A DNA stretch of 64,000 bases, taken from NCBI GenBank assembly GCA_026874595.1, contig CM049322.1, forward strand, positions 52,727,386 through 52,791,385. Reading direction: 5' to 3'. Within the stretch, counting starts at the first letter, position 1. Every line of letters starts with the position of its first letter. The translations under genes were made by a program, and so were the position numbers. Shown here piece after piece: positions 24,205 through 35,228 of this stretch. Below the pieces are notes generated by a model that was given only the letters and a program-made list of their open reading frames with translations, ran no database searches and was not told the origin of the DNA. Origin of the DNA: Sipunculus nudus (taxonomy: Eukaryota > Annelida > Sipuncula > Golfingiida > Sipunculidae).

Positions 24205-25275
24205 CTGTTATATTGACCTTTAACCCAAAAAATTGATGCGAATCTTCGCACATTGGTGGGTGGACTATATTTGCACGAGGGAAGGCTTAGGACGAAAAGT
24301 ATTGCTTTAAACGCATCCACAATCTTTTAAAGATGTGGGTGTTGTGACTTTGACCTTTGATCTCATGACTCCAAAATCAATAGGATTCTTGCTTTATTGA
24401 TGGGCCATATAAAAGTCAAGTTTGAAACCAGTATACCAGTCCAAGCTGGAGTTGTCATCAGGAAATGGATTTTTGGACATATTGATTCTGTCACCTTCAC
24501 CTATGACCCTGTAACCCCAAAATTGATATGGATCTTCCACTATTGCAAGGTGAGCTGTATGTGATAGGTGAAAGGTCTGAGATTAAAGATTTGCTTAAAA
24601 TGCATCCACAATATTTTCATATATTTGACCCCAACATCAATAGAGGTATTGCTAGGCCATAAATAAAAGTCAAGTATGAAATCCATATATCAATCCAAGC
24701 AGGAATTATCATCCAGAAACTAATTCTTTAACAGATGGCCCCTGTGACCTTGACCTTTGAACTTGTGATAAAAAATTGACAGGTGTCTTCCTCTATTGAC
24801 AAGTGAGCTATAACTGCAATATGAAAGGTCTGATATGAAAAGTTTGGTTTACAATGCATCCATAATCTATTTAAAGATGTGTCCTGTGACTTTGACCTTT
24901 GACCTCATGACCCCAAAATCAATTCTTGCTTTTTCAATGGGACATATATTAGTCAAGTTTTAAAACCATACATCAATAAAATCTGATATTATCATCCGGA
25001 AACTTATTTTTTTTTTACAAATAGCTCCTGTAGCCTTGACCTTTGACCTTGTGACTCCAAAATTGATATGGATCATCCACAATTGGCAGGTGACCTATAT
25101 GTTCCAGATGGAAGATCTGGGATATAAGGTTTGCCTTAAAATGCATCCATAATATATTTAAAAATGTGAGTCCTGTGACCTTGACCTTTGACCTAATGAC
25201 CCTAGAACCTATAGGGTTCTTACTTTAGTGGTGGTCAAGTTTGAAATCCATATGGCTATCAACACTGGAGATATC
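24205..25275 (+). repeat. ~145-bp modules paired into a ~290-bp unit, array 1
   Basis: Modules begin with variants of TGTGACCTTGACCTTTGACC at about 24210, 24343, 24489, 24630, 24740, 24884, 25023 and 25170. Spacing is near 145 except where modules are shortened. Two module types alternate. One follows the start with ..CCAAAATTGATATGGATCTTCC. The other follows with CTCATGACCCCAAAATCAAT and then GTCAAGTTTGAAA. The true period is therefore about 290. The starts hold overlapping direct repeats of TGACCT with 0 and 1 base spacing. Confidence 0.75.
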
Positions 25276-25289
25276 ATAAAAGGAGTGTG

Positions 25290-25800
25290 ATTTTCACCAA
25301 ATGTGGAAATATTCAAGGTCAAGGCTACTTTCTTGGTAAAGGTCAAGACATATATTTAAATAGACCTCATCCCTTAACCCATCTTTCTACATGTTCATAA
25401 TATGAAAGAAATCTGTCCATTAGTTTTAACTAATAATGCTCATAGTACTGTCAAGTGGAAATTAAGGGAATATTAAAAGGCATGAAAATAAGTAAAGGAT
25501 AATAGGTTGCGCCATCAGTTTCCGGAACGTCTCAAGGCTATCCAAGATCTTCGGTGACCTTAATTTTTGGACCAATCCATGCACGCTTGCTTTCTTGAGA
25601 TATTAAAGAATTTGTGTTATTTTCAGCAAAAATTGACCTATTCAAGGTCAAGGTCACTCTCCTAGCAAAGGTCATGAACCCAAATTTTAAATCGGGTTCG
25701 TCCTCTAACCCATATCTATACACATGTAATGTTTGATAAAGATCAGTGAAATATTTTTTTGAGTTATCCCGCTCGCAAGATTTTCTGCGGCGGCGGCGGG
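25290..25800 (+). repeat. TGACC-rich repeat, flank of array 1
   Basis: Continues the family: AAGGTCAAGGCTACTTTC, GGTCAAGGTCACTCTCC, GTTGCGCCATCAG, then GAGTTATCCCGCTCGCAAG. The last phrase matches GTTATCTCGCTCACAAG at about 23500, showing a second copy of the same flank. Confidence 0.55.
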
Positions 25801-26366
25801 ACCGTCATGAAACCAAAGTATCCCGACTTTTTCTGGGGGATACAATTACAATTATCAACAAGAATATTTGGTTTAAAGCTCCATCTTCTGTATTTCCAAA
25901 GGTGCAGCGCTGATTTCTGCCCTGATTTGTGTTTTTACTTTTATGTTTGATTGTCTTTATATACATGTGCTGTTTGATGATTGTATAGGTCTAGGCCTAA
26001 GTGTTATTTTAACTTTATATTTTATTCTGAAATCCTGTCCCCGGAATTAGAAATCCACTATAACATGACGCCAGAATATTATGATTGCTTTATTCCCATC
26101 ATATACAGTAAATCGTCACTGTTTATATTCTTTAATATTCACCAAATGGATAAATACATCTACCTCCTCATTTATCTAAAAAAGGAGCGGTCTCACAACA
26201 CACGTAAAACAATAAATATATTATCTATATTCTCCCATACAAGTATATTGATTTCAAATGATCTATCTCCTTCCAATGATAACTAAAACACGTTTTTCTA
26301 ATGCATGCATGTATAGTTACTTATTCATTTTTTTTAAATTTTTCACTTTATAAACTATTGTATCTA
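25801..26366. other. Intergenic, 3' side of the third LicD-like gene
   Basis: No supported gene. AT-rich, with no repeat I can place. Confidence 0.5.
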
Positions 26367-26372
26367 TTTATT
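26367..26372 (-). promoter_or_regulatory. AATAAA overlapping the stop codon of the third LicD-like gene
   Basis: The minus strand reads CCCGAATAAATAG. The TAA stop (26370-26368) lies inside an AATAAA hexamer. If this is the signal used, the 3' UTR would be only about 10-30 bases. Other AT-rich signals downstream could be used instead. Confidence 0.4.
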
Positions 26373-27285
26373 CGGGACATCTTTCAGTTCTAACCTGCTG
26401 TAAAACTTCTCCATTTAACAAAAGTGTTTCTATTGTTGCATCCTTCTCGTTTGTGCGTGTTACAAATGGATAAAAAGGCTGAAGGTCCGAGCAGGATATA
26501 GTAACCCTTGGTCCAACGATCCTCAGTTCGTGTTCATGGCTAAAATCTCTGGACACACAGACATTGACATTGTATTTAATATCTAAATACTCCGCTGGAC
26601 ACCGCGGAGTGTACACATCGAGCCATCCAAACGGCCTCTTTACCAAAGGAAATATGTATTTATATGGGAAAGCCCAACGGGTATACGGCCAGCTGACGTC
26701 AACAACCTCCTCATCTTCGATTCGCATGAAGAAAATATCCAAATAGGGCCAGTTCCAGTGCGCGTTCAGGTTTCTTGTTTTCTTTGATAATTTCGAGTAA
26801 AATTTCCATGTTGTGAGCTTTGGTGGACTATACAGAAGGTAATCTGGTTCAAGCGGTTGCAGGATTTCCCTTATTTGGTCACGGTCAGAATAAAACACTC
26901 CGATGTCAATGTCATCGTCCCACATGATTGGTGCATGGTGCCGCAGAGAGCCAATCAGCGTCCCACTGTACAGGAAGTACCGGATGCCATGATGTTCTAG
27001 TGTTTTAGCAAAAGTATCCAGTATGTCAAGAGTCAACTCTAAATATTCCACACTCAGCGTCGGATAAAACTTACCCAGGTGTACGGGCATTTCTGATTTG
27101 GATTTTTGCAAGAAGGTTGCCCATAAACCTGTCCAGTTGTTGAACCGTCCCTGTGGGATTTGAAATCCATGTGTCCCGGTGTGTGTTAGTCCGGGTATCG
27201 CTGATGAACGGATAAATATCAATGTCCATAAAAGAACACAGGTAGATACGGCCGCGAATGCAATAAGGCGCACACGCTTAGACAT
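26368..27285 (-). CDS. LicD/fukutin-family phosphotransferase, copy 3
   Basis: Predicted Golgi type II membrane protein of 305 residues. The basic start (MSKRVR) leads directly into a hydrophobic anchor (about residues 7-25). A short stem with an NWT sequon at 50 follows. The LicD core has GTLIG at 108-112, RHHAPIM and WDDDID at 122-127, then WPYLDIFF, a PRC site, a CVS site, a single Cys before YPFV and a terminal ERCPE. The reaction is known only from the family: transfer of a phospho-sugar-alcohol or phosphocholine onto a glycan. The start is the first ATG in frame (27285) and gives a well-placed anchor. The coding region is intronless. One difference from the other two copies is that the Cys in the CVS...C site is Ser here (CVSRDFSH against CVSSTYCH and CVSRFWCH). 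A second is RHHAP in place of RHHGP. Confidence 0.92.
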   Translation of the reverse strand: MSKRVRLIAFAAVSTCVLLWTLIFIRSSAIPGLTHTGTHGFQIPQGRFNNWTGLWATFLQKSKSEMPVHLGKFYPTLSVEYLELTLDILDTFAKTLEHHGIRYFLYSGTLIGSLRHHAPIMWDDDIDIGVFYSDRDQIREILQPLEPDYLLYSPPKLTTWKFYSKLSKKTRNLNAHWNWPYLDIFFMRIEDEEVVDVSWPYTRWAFPYKYIFPLVKRPFGWLDVYTPRCPAEYLDIKYNVNVCVSRDFSHEHELRIVGPRVTISCSDLQPFYPFVTRTNEKDATIETLLLNGEVLQQVRTERCPE

Positions 27286-27693
27286 TCTATCTCTTTATGT
27301 ATCAAGATTCAGGAAAATATACAAGATATATTTAGTTTGATATACTTTTCAAATATTTAGATTCTGACGCCAGCACTGTCTTCCTCCAAGGAACGGCCAC
27401 TTGTTTTTCTGCCACAACGCAGCGCGTTTTGATAATAAGTTGTGTCGTAGACCTCTTTTTCTTGATCGCCCATAAATCAGACTTCCAGCAAATTCTTCAT
27501 GTGAGGCACAGCGGACTGCGAAAATACAAAACGACATTTGGAAAGAAAATATATGACAAAAAAAAAAACAAAAAGCAAGTGTATAATATATATCACAATA
27601 TTATCCGTATGGTTTCCTTGGGATTATGGAAATGTAATGCAAATACGTTATTTATGATGTATAATGCAACATATATTGTTTTAACGATTTATT

Positions 27694-27697
<4 letters not shown>

Positions 27698-27737
<40 letters not shown>
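27698..27737. repeat. (TA)n microsatellite
   Basis: An alternating AT tract of about 40 bases. Confidence 0.92.
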
Positions 27738-27738
<1 letters not shown>

Positions 27739-27858
27739 TGATTTATGAAATAATTTGATATAATTTTTTTAAATATAAAATGATATATACTATATGCGTA
27801 CATGTATATTTATATATGTAATATATATATACATATATATATAACCTTTATAAACATA

Positions 27859-27862
<4 letters not shown>

Positions 27863-27901
<39 letters not shown>
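27863..27901. repeat. (TA)n microsatellite
   Basis: An alternating TA tract of about 39 bases, one of a pair 130 bases apart. Confidence 0.92.
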
Positions 27902-27905
<4 letters not shown>

Positions 27906-28639
27906 TATGAGGGAGAGGATCAGAAAGAACATTTTAAATTGAAAGCTGAGGTTGCAAAAATGAAGAATATATAGCACAAACGTTATGATCTAAGATTCAG
28001 ATGAATTAAAGCATAGAAAATACGGTGTGTCACGTGGTCTTGACAAAGTCCGATTGTATCAGATTGTATGGAAATATATATCCTTGAGTGGAGGCAAGTG
28101 GAAAATATAGCCCTGTTCAGCAGGTGTCCGATTCACAAATGGTATCTAATCTTTGTTTGATAGTACCAGCTGTCTAAATACAAACGAACTTTTAGTGGTT
28201 TTTTTTATTGAATGAATATCAAATGGTCTAATAACTCAATGGTATTCATTCTGAGGAAAGGAATTCCGCAGCTATTTCATAAATATTTACCAATCATTCA
28301 GATTTGACGTTTCCAAAGTCAGGGATATGGTAGCATTGTAGGCTTCATTAAAATAAACCGAGGTATTTAGTCATTTAGATAAAGAACTGATCTAGAGATG
28401 GCACATGGTTTGCAAGCTCCCTCTTTGTGCTTCTTAAGCAGCGGTCATACTGGGCTCGACTCTTTGTTCAACTATAACCGCTGCACGACACCGCGGTGGT
28501 CCTTCAGGTTTGGCCACCAGGCGATGCTGTCTTTGTTGAATTCTCTCCTGTGTAATATTTAACCATCCCCCGTTGGAATACACAGGATGCAATCTTAACC
28601 TTTTAGGACATTCTCTATACTAGCTTGCTGATGTAGCCT

Positions 28640-29100
28640 AAAGACGGTTTATTATCCCTCAGTGCATGTTTGCAAATTTCCTCTTTTGCAGTGCCACACA
28701 ACGAGCTCCACACTGGCCCAGTCATTCTTGTTTACACGCTGGCCAATTCGATTGTGTAGCTTTCTCGTTTATATGACAGGTAGCGCCACCTTCACTCATG
28801 TTGATGCTGCAGACATCCATGCTAGTATGTCAGGAATATTTTGACGTATCAGCCTGACATTTTGCACGTGTATAAATCTTATTTAGTTTTTTATCATATG
28901 CAAAACTGGTGGCACCACCTGCAACCATTTTTGCACAGCATCCTGTTTGTCTGCGTGGGACAAAATCGCTCATATCTTGGCAGTGGTTTGACTCATCTGC
29001 CTAAAATTTTGCTTATGTATACATCTTGGATAGCTTTCTGGATTTTGTGGCTGGTGGCTCCACATGAGAGCATCCATCCTTGTTTACACTGGGAAATGCA
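28640..29100 (+). repeat. GGTGGCGCCACC-type repeat, second cluster
   Basis: Units of about 130-140 bases each run from a phrase like ATCAGCCTGACATTTTGC, through GTGTATAAATCTT, to a palindrome variant: GGTAGCGCCACC near 28780, GGTGGCACCACC near 28909 and GGTGGCTCCAC near 29053. The 43.2 kb cluster shares the same order of phrases. The short open frames here are chance readings of the repeat. Confidence 0.65.
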
Positions 29101-31327
29101 ATAATATAGGCATAATCCCGAACAGATTAAAGTTCTGTTTAGAGTCTACCAGTGTTCGCGGCTTAATTTTTCACCAGTGCTGGGGAACTGAGGCTCTTTT
29201 TTTTTCTCTTAAAGGTGCCTATTCACCTACCTATTGATACAGACTTTATGTGATTTCTGGTTTCCTCTGTGTATATATTAATGATCTAAGGGTAATGTTT
29301 GTTGTGAAAAGTTCTTATACGGCCTTCCTGAAGGATGTATGAACTTATTTATCAACAACATGTTTGTAAACAAAGCAATGTTGACAAACAGGAAAACATG
29401 TAGCCTGTGAGCGGTGATATCTACGTTTTCTAGCCTATTTTTATAAAAAAAGCTCCAAGGGATAACCTTAAGTTCATAAAGGTCAGGTAGGTGATTGGGC
29501 CTCTTTAAATCCTATATCCGCCCCTGGATGATATGTAGTTAATTATATAATGTGGTTTTCGAGAGTTTCAAATTCGCGATGTTCCCAAAGGGAATTTATC
29601 GCTAAAATAAACCCTACCTGAGTAAGCCGCCCATCGTGCACAGGTGAACATTGGTCCTTTACAGCTTCATCAACTGTCATCTTATGTAACTTATTCTATC
29701 CCGCAGTGTCGTAGTCGAAGATTGATGCTTTGAAAAATAAAGCAGATTTTCATGTCACCTCATATTATACAAGGTCATATTAAAGGTAATATCAGACCCT
29801 TTATTTTATCTACCAATAAAGGTAAAGGACTTTACTCTTAATAGATTCACCCTTGGGTGTTATCTCGTGATTACCTACATATATATATATGGTCATAGAT
29901 ATACTATGATAACTTAAGATAATCTCTTAAAACCTTTATCAGAAAACGCTTTTTTTTTGGGGGGGGGGGGGGAGTAGCGTGTTTACTCACGGCTCGTTTA
30001 GAAACATATACATCCGCCAGAAAGGGGTTGAAGGAACTTTCTTAATAGGAGTTTCATTTCATAAATATATAAACGGAGTCAGCCAAAGATCACACACATA
30101 TTACAGGATAAAAAGTAAAATATGAACATTTTATGTCGATATGGAGAACTCGAACACTTAGTGCCATTCATTTTGATATATGCCGCAAACGTGCTATAGG
30201 AAAGATGAATTGAATAAAGAAAATTAAAAAAATATCAAATAAATGTTGAAAAAATATCAAATAAATGTTGAAGATAAAAAAGTGCATGATTATTACGTGA
30301 GGTATACTGAATAATATATGCAGTCTACAAATTGCGCACCCCCCCCCCCCCCCGGACTCGCACACACACACAAAATATTTTTTTTTTCATATATATAAAT
30401 AATATTTTAAAGGCCATGGCAGGCCACGCCGAATGTTGTGTGCTGTGATGCAAATACTATAATTAGCAAACGGCTGTCATTTGTGCGTCGCTGCAAAGCG
30501 GCAAAAGTTGAACTTTTCTGTGGACACTCCAGTTGTTTGCATGTACTCAACATTTTATTTGCAGTGCAGCGCGGCGCGGCGCGGCGCTCGGTGTGGAAGG
30601 GCCTTATCGTGGGTATCGGTTATATACGGTATAACCCCTTACCGGAATTTATTATAAACTGACGTTCTTTCGTGGTTATGGTTGTATGTCGTGTGTGCTT
30701 TGCATACACGCATTAAACATGGCAATTATATAGCAAACGCCATTTGATGGGATATACCATAACAAGCTCTCGCAATAAGCTGTCAAACAATTATAAGACA
30801 TGATGAAGGAGCTGACATCTACTCTGTGGTCTCAGATTACCCCCCCCCCCCTCCCCCACCAAACACACACAATTTCCGACTTTGTAAATGAGCAATCTTG
30901 AAAACAAGGCGCTGAGTAAAGCTAATACCTCCGCCAAGGCAAAGCAATCCAGCGGGATGTCATCGGGGTTTTTCTTTTTCTGTGTCCCATCCTTCAACAA
31001 AGTTTTTTGGAATCCTATACTATGTTTTACGTAATTCTGCTAACAACAAACGAACCAACAAACCTTAAAACAGGCGTGGGTGAATATATATCCTCTTTGG
31101 TGAAAGTAACAGTAGGTCCATTTACGTTTTCCTCTAGCGACAGCCGGGGACGCCCGGTGCGTGGTTCTACAGACCCATATAAACCTAGAACATTACGAGC
31201 AGATAAGGGACATAGTCGAGTTGATTAGTTAATAAATCATTAAACAATGTCAACTGACTGATAAGATAAAACCGCAAAGATGAGAAGCCCAATATTTTTT
31301 GCGATGCTATATATACCGCGTACCCTG

Positions 31328-31328
<1 letters not shown>
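29101..31328. other. Intergenic, poly-G/C runs and short repeats
   Basis: No supported gene. Homopolymer runs lie at 29959-29972 (14 G), 30339-30353 (15 C) and 30840-30851 (12 C). An 18-base AAAAATATCAAATAAATG repeat sits at about 30227-30265. A GC-rich GCGGCGCGGCGC stretch lies at about 30567-30590. Confidence 0.5.
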
Positions 31329-31417
<89 letters not shown>

Positions 31418-31452
31418 TACACACACACATATATATAAACACATATATATAA

Positions 31453-31488
<36 letters not shown>

Positions 31489-31525
31489 TTGTGTGTGTGT
31501 GTGCGTGTGTGTGTACGGATATACA
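31329..31525. repeat. Compound microsatellite (TA)(GA)(CA)(TA)(GT)
   Basis: About 200 bases of successive dinucleotide blocks: TA to about 31382, GA to about 31416, a short CA block, mixed TATA blocks, then GT/GC to about 31514. All the overlapping open frames are dinucleotide readings. Confidence 0.95.
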
Positions 31526-32525
31526 CACGTGATCAGTAAGGACTATGTGACCGAAATTTTTCCATGAAATAATATTAACAGATGTCGTAGCTTCCGGTTG
31601 CGTTTTAAACTCCAGAAAACATGAGGTTAAAACCAGAAGCAGTCAGAGGTCACAAACATCCCCCAGGATATAAACCGACTTTACAGTAACACTCTAATGG
31701 CTCCCTGTCATGTATCTAACTAACCATATGTTTGTCTGTTTTGTAAAACGTATTAACCTCCTCCCTGGATAGATCCACAACTATGCGCCCCCTATTGAGA
31801 AAGCGTTTAACTACATTCATTCCTCTGAACACCGGAGCATGCGCGTGAGTTTTCGCTGACTGGAACATACTTGATTAAAGCTATTTTGAATGAACGTGTG
31901 TTTAATTGTCTTGAGTTATTCGCTGTCGATTAAGATACAGAAATATTCTTAAATGCGGGTTGGAGGAGAAGGCAGCAGTCTTATGTATTATTTTTATTAT
32001 TTTTTTTTTACGTTTATTGCACGTATGTGTAAGGTAACAATACTGTCATAAATCTATCAAAATTTTGAATACGCATTACATAACCACCGCACACAGAAAC
32101 ATACACACACGTCACACACACATACACACACACATATATATATATATATTTAATTTTATCCGAAAATACACTTAACATCCCGCTAACAGACTACTGGATT
32201 TGTTCAGAAATCATTCATTACTGATATATATTACAAATATATATATATGTATATTTATTTGTGTGTGTGTGTGTTAATGTATTTCATATTCGGGACACGA
32301 TATAAGCATAATCGTCATTATTACATGAAAATATCCGCTCATCCTGTAATACTTTTTTTGTATATAATTATTTACAAACAATCACTTAATATATTTATGT
32401 CATGCTTCAAATTGTCAGTGTGTTTTTTTTAACTTAAACATAATCTCTGGATCCTTTCTTAAAACAAACTAGGTACCCATGGGTCTCGACGCTCAGCTTA
32501 TCTATTAGGATATTTTTTAAAGAAA
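31526..32525. other. Intergenic, no supported gene
   Basis: AT-rich, with short CA/TA runs at about 32102-32150 and 32262-32275. Nothing coding is recognised. Confidence 0.5.
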
Positions 32526-32529
32526 TTTT

Positions 32530-33500
32530 TATGAATGACGGTCCTGTGACCTTAACCAATGACCTTGTGACCAAAAAGTCTGAGAAATTATTATCCCTTA
32601 ACTTGCATCATTTAGATTATTGTAACATTCTTCTAAAAAAATGCGGGCCCAGTGACCTTGACCTCTGACCAGGTAACCTCAAAATCTACAGATTTCTTCC
32701 ACTTTGGGCAAGTAAGCCATGTGTGAAAGATGGAATGTTTGGGATGCAAAGTTTGATTTACATTGTATCCACAATTATTTTAAAAATATGGCCACCTGTG
32801 ACCTTCACCTTTGACCTCTGGACCCTGAAAATCAAATTTTGTTTACCTTAGTGGTGGGTCATTAATAAATCAAGTTTGAAGCCAATCTGTCTAGCCAAAG
32901 CAGAATTATCATCCATAAACTAATTTGTGAATGGATGTGCTCTGTGACCTTGACCTTTGACCCTATGACCCATAATCAAAAAGAATCTTCCCCTATTGAC
33001 AGGTGAGTAATATCTTGAAGATGGGAGGTTTGTGATGAAAAGTTTGGCTTGAAATGCATACACATTTCTTTTAAAGAAATGGGTCCTGTGACCTTTACCT
33101 TTGACCTTCAAACCCTAAAATCGACAGGGTTCTTACTTGAGTGGTAAGCCATATATTAATAAGGTTTGAAACCAATATGTCAGACTAAACTGGAGTTATC
33201 ATCTGGAAACTAATTTGTGAACAGACGGCCCTGTGAACTTGACCTTTGACATTGTGACCCAAAATTCATTTATGCTCGCCCTATACTGGCAAGTCCGCTT
33301 AATGTGCAAGATGGAAAGTTTGGGATGATAAGCTTGGCTTAAAATGCAGCCATAATCTTTTTAAATAAGTGAGTCTTGAGACCTTGCCTTTTACCTCATG
33401 ACCTTAAAATCATACAGGTTCTTTCATAAGTGGTGGGCCATGTATAAGTCATGTCTGAAATCCATATGTCATTCCAACCTGGAGTTATTATTTGGAAACA
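32530..33500 (+). repeat. ~145/290-bp modular TGACC repeat, array 2
   Basis: Module starts occur at about 32538, 32645, 32790, 32936, 33082, 33226 and 33371. After the first gap of 107 (a shortened module), spacing is 144-146. The two module types alternate exactly as in the 24.2-25.3 kb array. Conserved phrases include GGAGTTATCATCTGGAAAC and GGCTTAAAATGCA. The orientation is the same as in array 1. Confidence 0.8.
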
Positions 33501-33580
33501 CATTTGGGTGGGTGGACGGATGGACAGACAGAGAGACAGATGAACAAACAGACAGACAGGGTGATTACTATAGGGCATCC
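33501..33580 (+). repeat. GGAC/GACA tail of the TGACC repeat
   Basis: The last module is followed by GTGGACGGATGGACAGACAG-type tetranucleotides and then GGGTGATTACTATAGGGCAT. The inverted form of the same junction is found at 60253-60360, which marks this as a real end of the repeat family. Confidence 0.7.
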
Positions 33581-34423
33581 ACGTGTGATCAATAAACACA
33601 CCAGGTTTTGGGAAACTAGGTGGAATCATAGCTGAAAAACTGACATGATTGTTGTCATTTTATAGTAAAAAAAGAAGAAAAATATTCGTAAAAATAAGAA
33701 AAAATACGGGTGGCGCCACCACTTTTCGGGAACTGACAAAATTAGTCATAGTCAATATTAAAGGTAAGATTCATGACAATCCATGCATTAATTATCAAGA
33801 TATTGGAGGTTTGTATCTTTTTTTTATAATTCTGGAGGGTACTTACAAGCCCCGTAGTTCGGAGGATATAGGTCACAGTGACATATTTTCTGGTTTCCTA
33901 GGAGATCTTTTATGGACCTCCCTAGATATTAGGTTATAGGCTTCTAGGGTCAGCGGTTACGATTTGTGCCCTGCTAACGGACGACCGGACGGACGACGGA
34001 CAAAGCGCCATACCTATCCCTCAGTTGACTTATATTCAGCTGAGCTGAAAACAGACCAGAATACACGGATTTTCGTTCATCATATAACATGAGGGGGCCG
34101 CCAAATAATCCATTCGTTTTTGTTCAATTTGTCACAGTGTTTCCATGTACGTTGTTCACTGACAGTTTACAGATGAGAAAGGTCATATACATTCTTCACA
34201 GAGACATTATAAGTACCTCTGTTTAGCAGGGGTTATGTACAGTTCTTTAATAGGTTAGTAGATCAAACCAGCGATAACATACATTCTACAGATAAGACGT
34301 GTGGATAATCGGCTTTAGGGTCTATAAGGTCTCCTTAAATCCGCCCTGAGTCACCGATCAGAGTGCAGTTTTCGTCTGTATAGATTACAGGGACGTACGC
34401 TGACAGAAAAACATGGGCGTAGC
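33581..34423. other. Intergenic with repeat fragments
   Basis: A GGTGGCGCCACC palindrome lies at 33710-33721. A second GGAC-rich stretch (ACGGACGACCGGACGGACGA) lies at about 33978-33997, probably another repeat end. No supported gene. Confidence 0.5.
33710..33721. repeat. GGTGGCGCCACC palindrome
   Basis: A perfect 12-base palindrome, the cleanest example in the window of the motif that recurs near 8.4, 23.1, 25.5, 28.8 and 43.3 kb. Confidence 0.7.
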
Positions 34424-34640
34424 GGGGGGGGGGGGGGGGGGGGGTCGCATCCAGTATTCCCCGTCTGTCGGAATATCACTTATTCTAATAATGAATAAAT
34501 TTCTGAAACACATTCATGAAATTCCTGTCAATGGTTTCCTCGGAATTTGAACTTATTTCTCTACATTTCATTAGGTTCATTACATCCTGCATATATAAAA
34601 AAGTTTTCTTATTTTTCATCTTGGACAACTGATATTTCTG
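34424..34640 (+). repeat. Poly-G-headed interspersed repeat, copy 2
   Basis: Starts with GGGCGTAGC and 21 G, followed by a body matching 19557-19738 (ATCCAGTATTCCCCGTC, TTCATGAAATTCCT, ACAACTGATAT). Same orientation as copy 1. Confidence 0.65.
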
Positions 34641-34821
34641 ATTGTAATTAAAAACATGTTGTGTGGGATTATTGCTAGTATTATTGTAATAATAATAATA
34701 AAAGAACAACAACAATATTAAATGGTATAGCCTGTGGTCCAGGTAAAGGTAAAAGTTAGACTAACTTGGTTATTAAAACAAATTCGTCCAACTAAAATGA
34801 GTCACCCTTATATACGCTTTA

Positions 34822-34823
<2 letters not shown>

Positions 34824-34892
<69 letters not shown>
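34824..34892. repeat. (TA)n microsatellite
   Basis: An alternating TA tract of about 69 bases, between the poly-G-headed repeat and the second MITE. Confidence 0.95.
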
Positions 34893-34894
<2 letters not shown>

Positions 34895-34931
34895 ATTTTT
34901 TTAAATATCTACTCAAAATGAAGAATTATAA

Positions 34932-35225
34932 GGCCAAAATTTAAAAAGGTATGGTTCTCAAGCACTTTTTTTCCAGAAATCAGTGCGGGCGGGCGGTATT
35001 TTATTTTTTTTACCTTTTTTGTATGTTTCGATAAAAATGTCACATGATTAGGGAGAAGCATGGAATAAAGATATTTTTTTGCTAAACAGGTAAAAGCACA
35101 ACATAAATTGTACTATTTTATCTTCATTAATGATAAAAATCAAAATATTTTTTTTTGTGTGGCGGTTAAAATTGACGCGGGGGGGGGGTGCCTGAGAACC
35201 ATACCTTTAATTTTTTTTTTTTGCC
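34932..35225 (-). mobile_element. MITE with 3-bp TAA target duplication, copy 2
   Basis: A 294-base element with the same inverted ends as 19924-20229 (GGCCAAAA.. to AGGTATGGTTCTCA.GCAC). TAA flanks it at 34929-34931 and 35226-35228. Interior phrases such as GCTAAACAGGTAAAAGCAC are the reverse complement of those in copy 1, so the element is inverted. The different target duplications (TTA and TAA) show two independent insertions. Confidence 0.8.
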
Positions 35226-35228
35226 TAA

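Larger units (their letters stand above)
27286..28639. other. Intergenic, upstream of the third LicD-like gene
   Basis: No supported gene. Contains the TA tracts listed separately. No strong splice acceptor or promoter was recognised next to the 27285 start. Confidence 0.5.

Noticed and set aside
31185-31532. Open frames reading as alternating Tyr-Ile, Arg-Glu and Thr-His
   Set aside because: They are translations of a compound dinucleotide microsatellite. The same applies to the frames over the TA tracts at 21.4, 27.7, 36.1, 38.0, 40.3, 56.8 and 58.1 kb.
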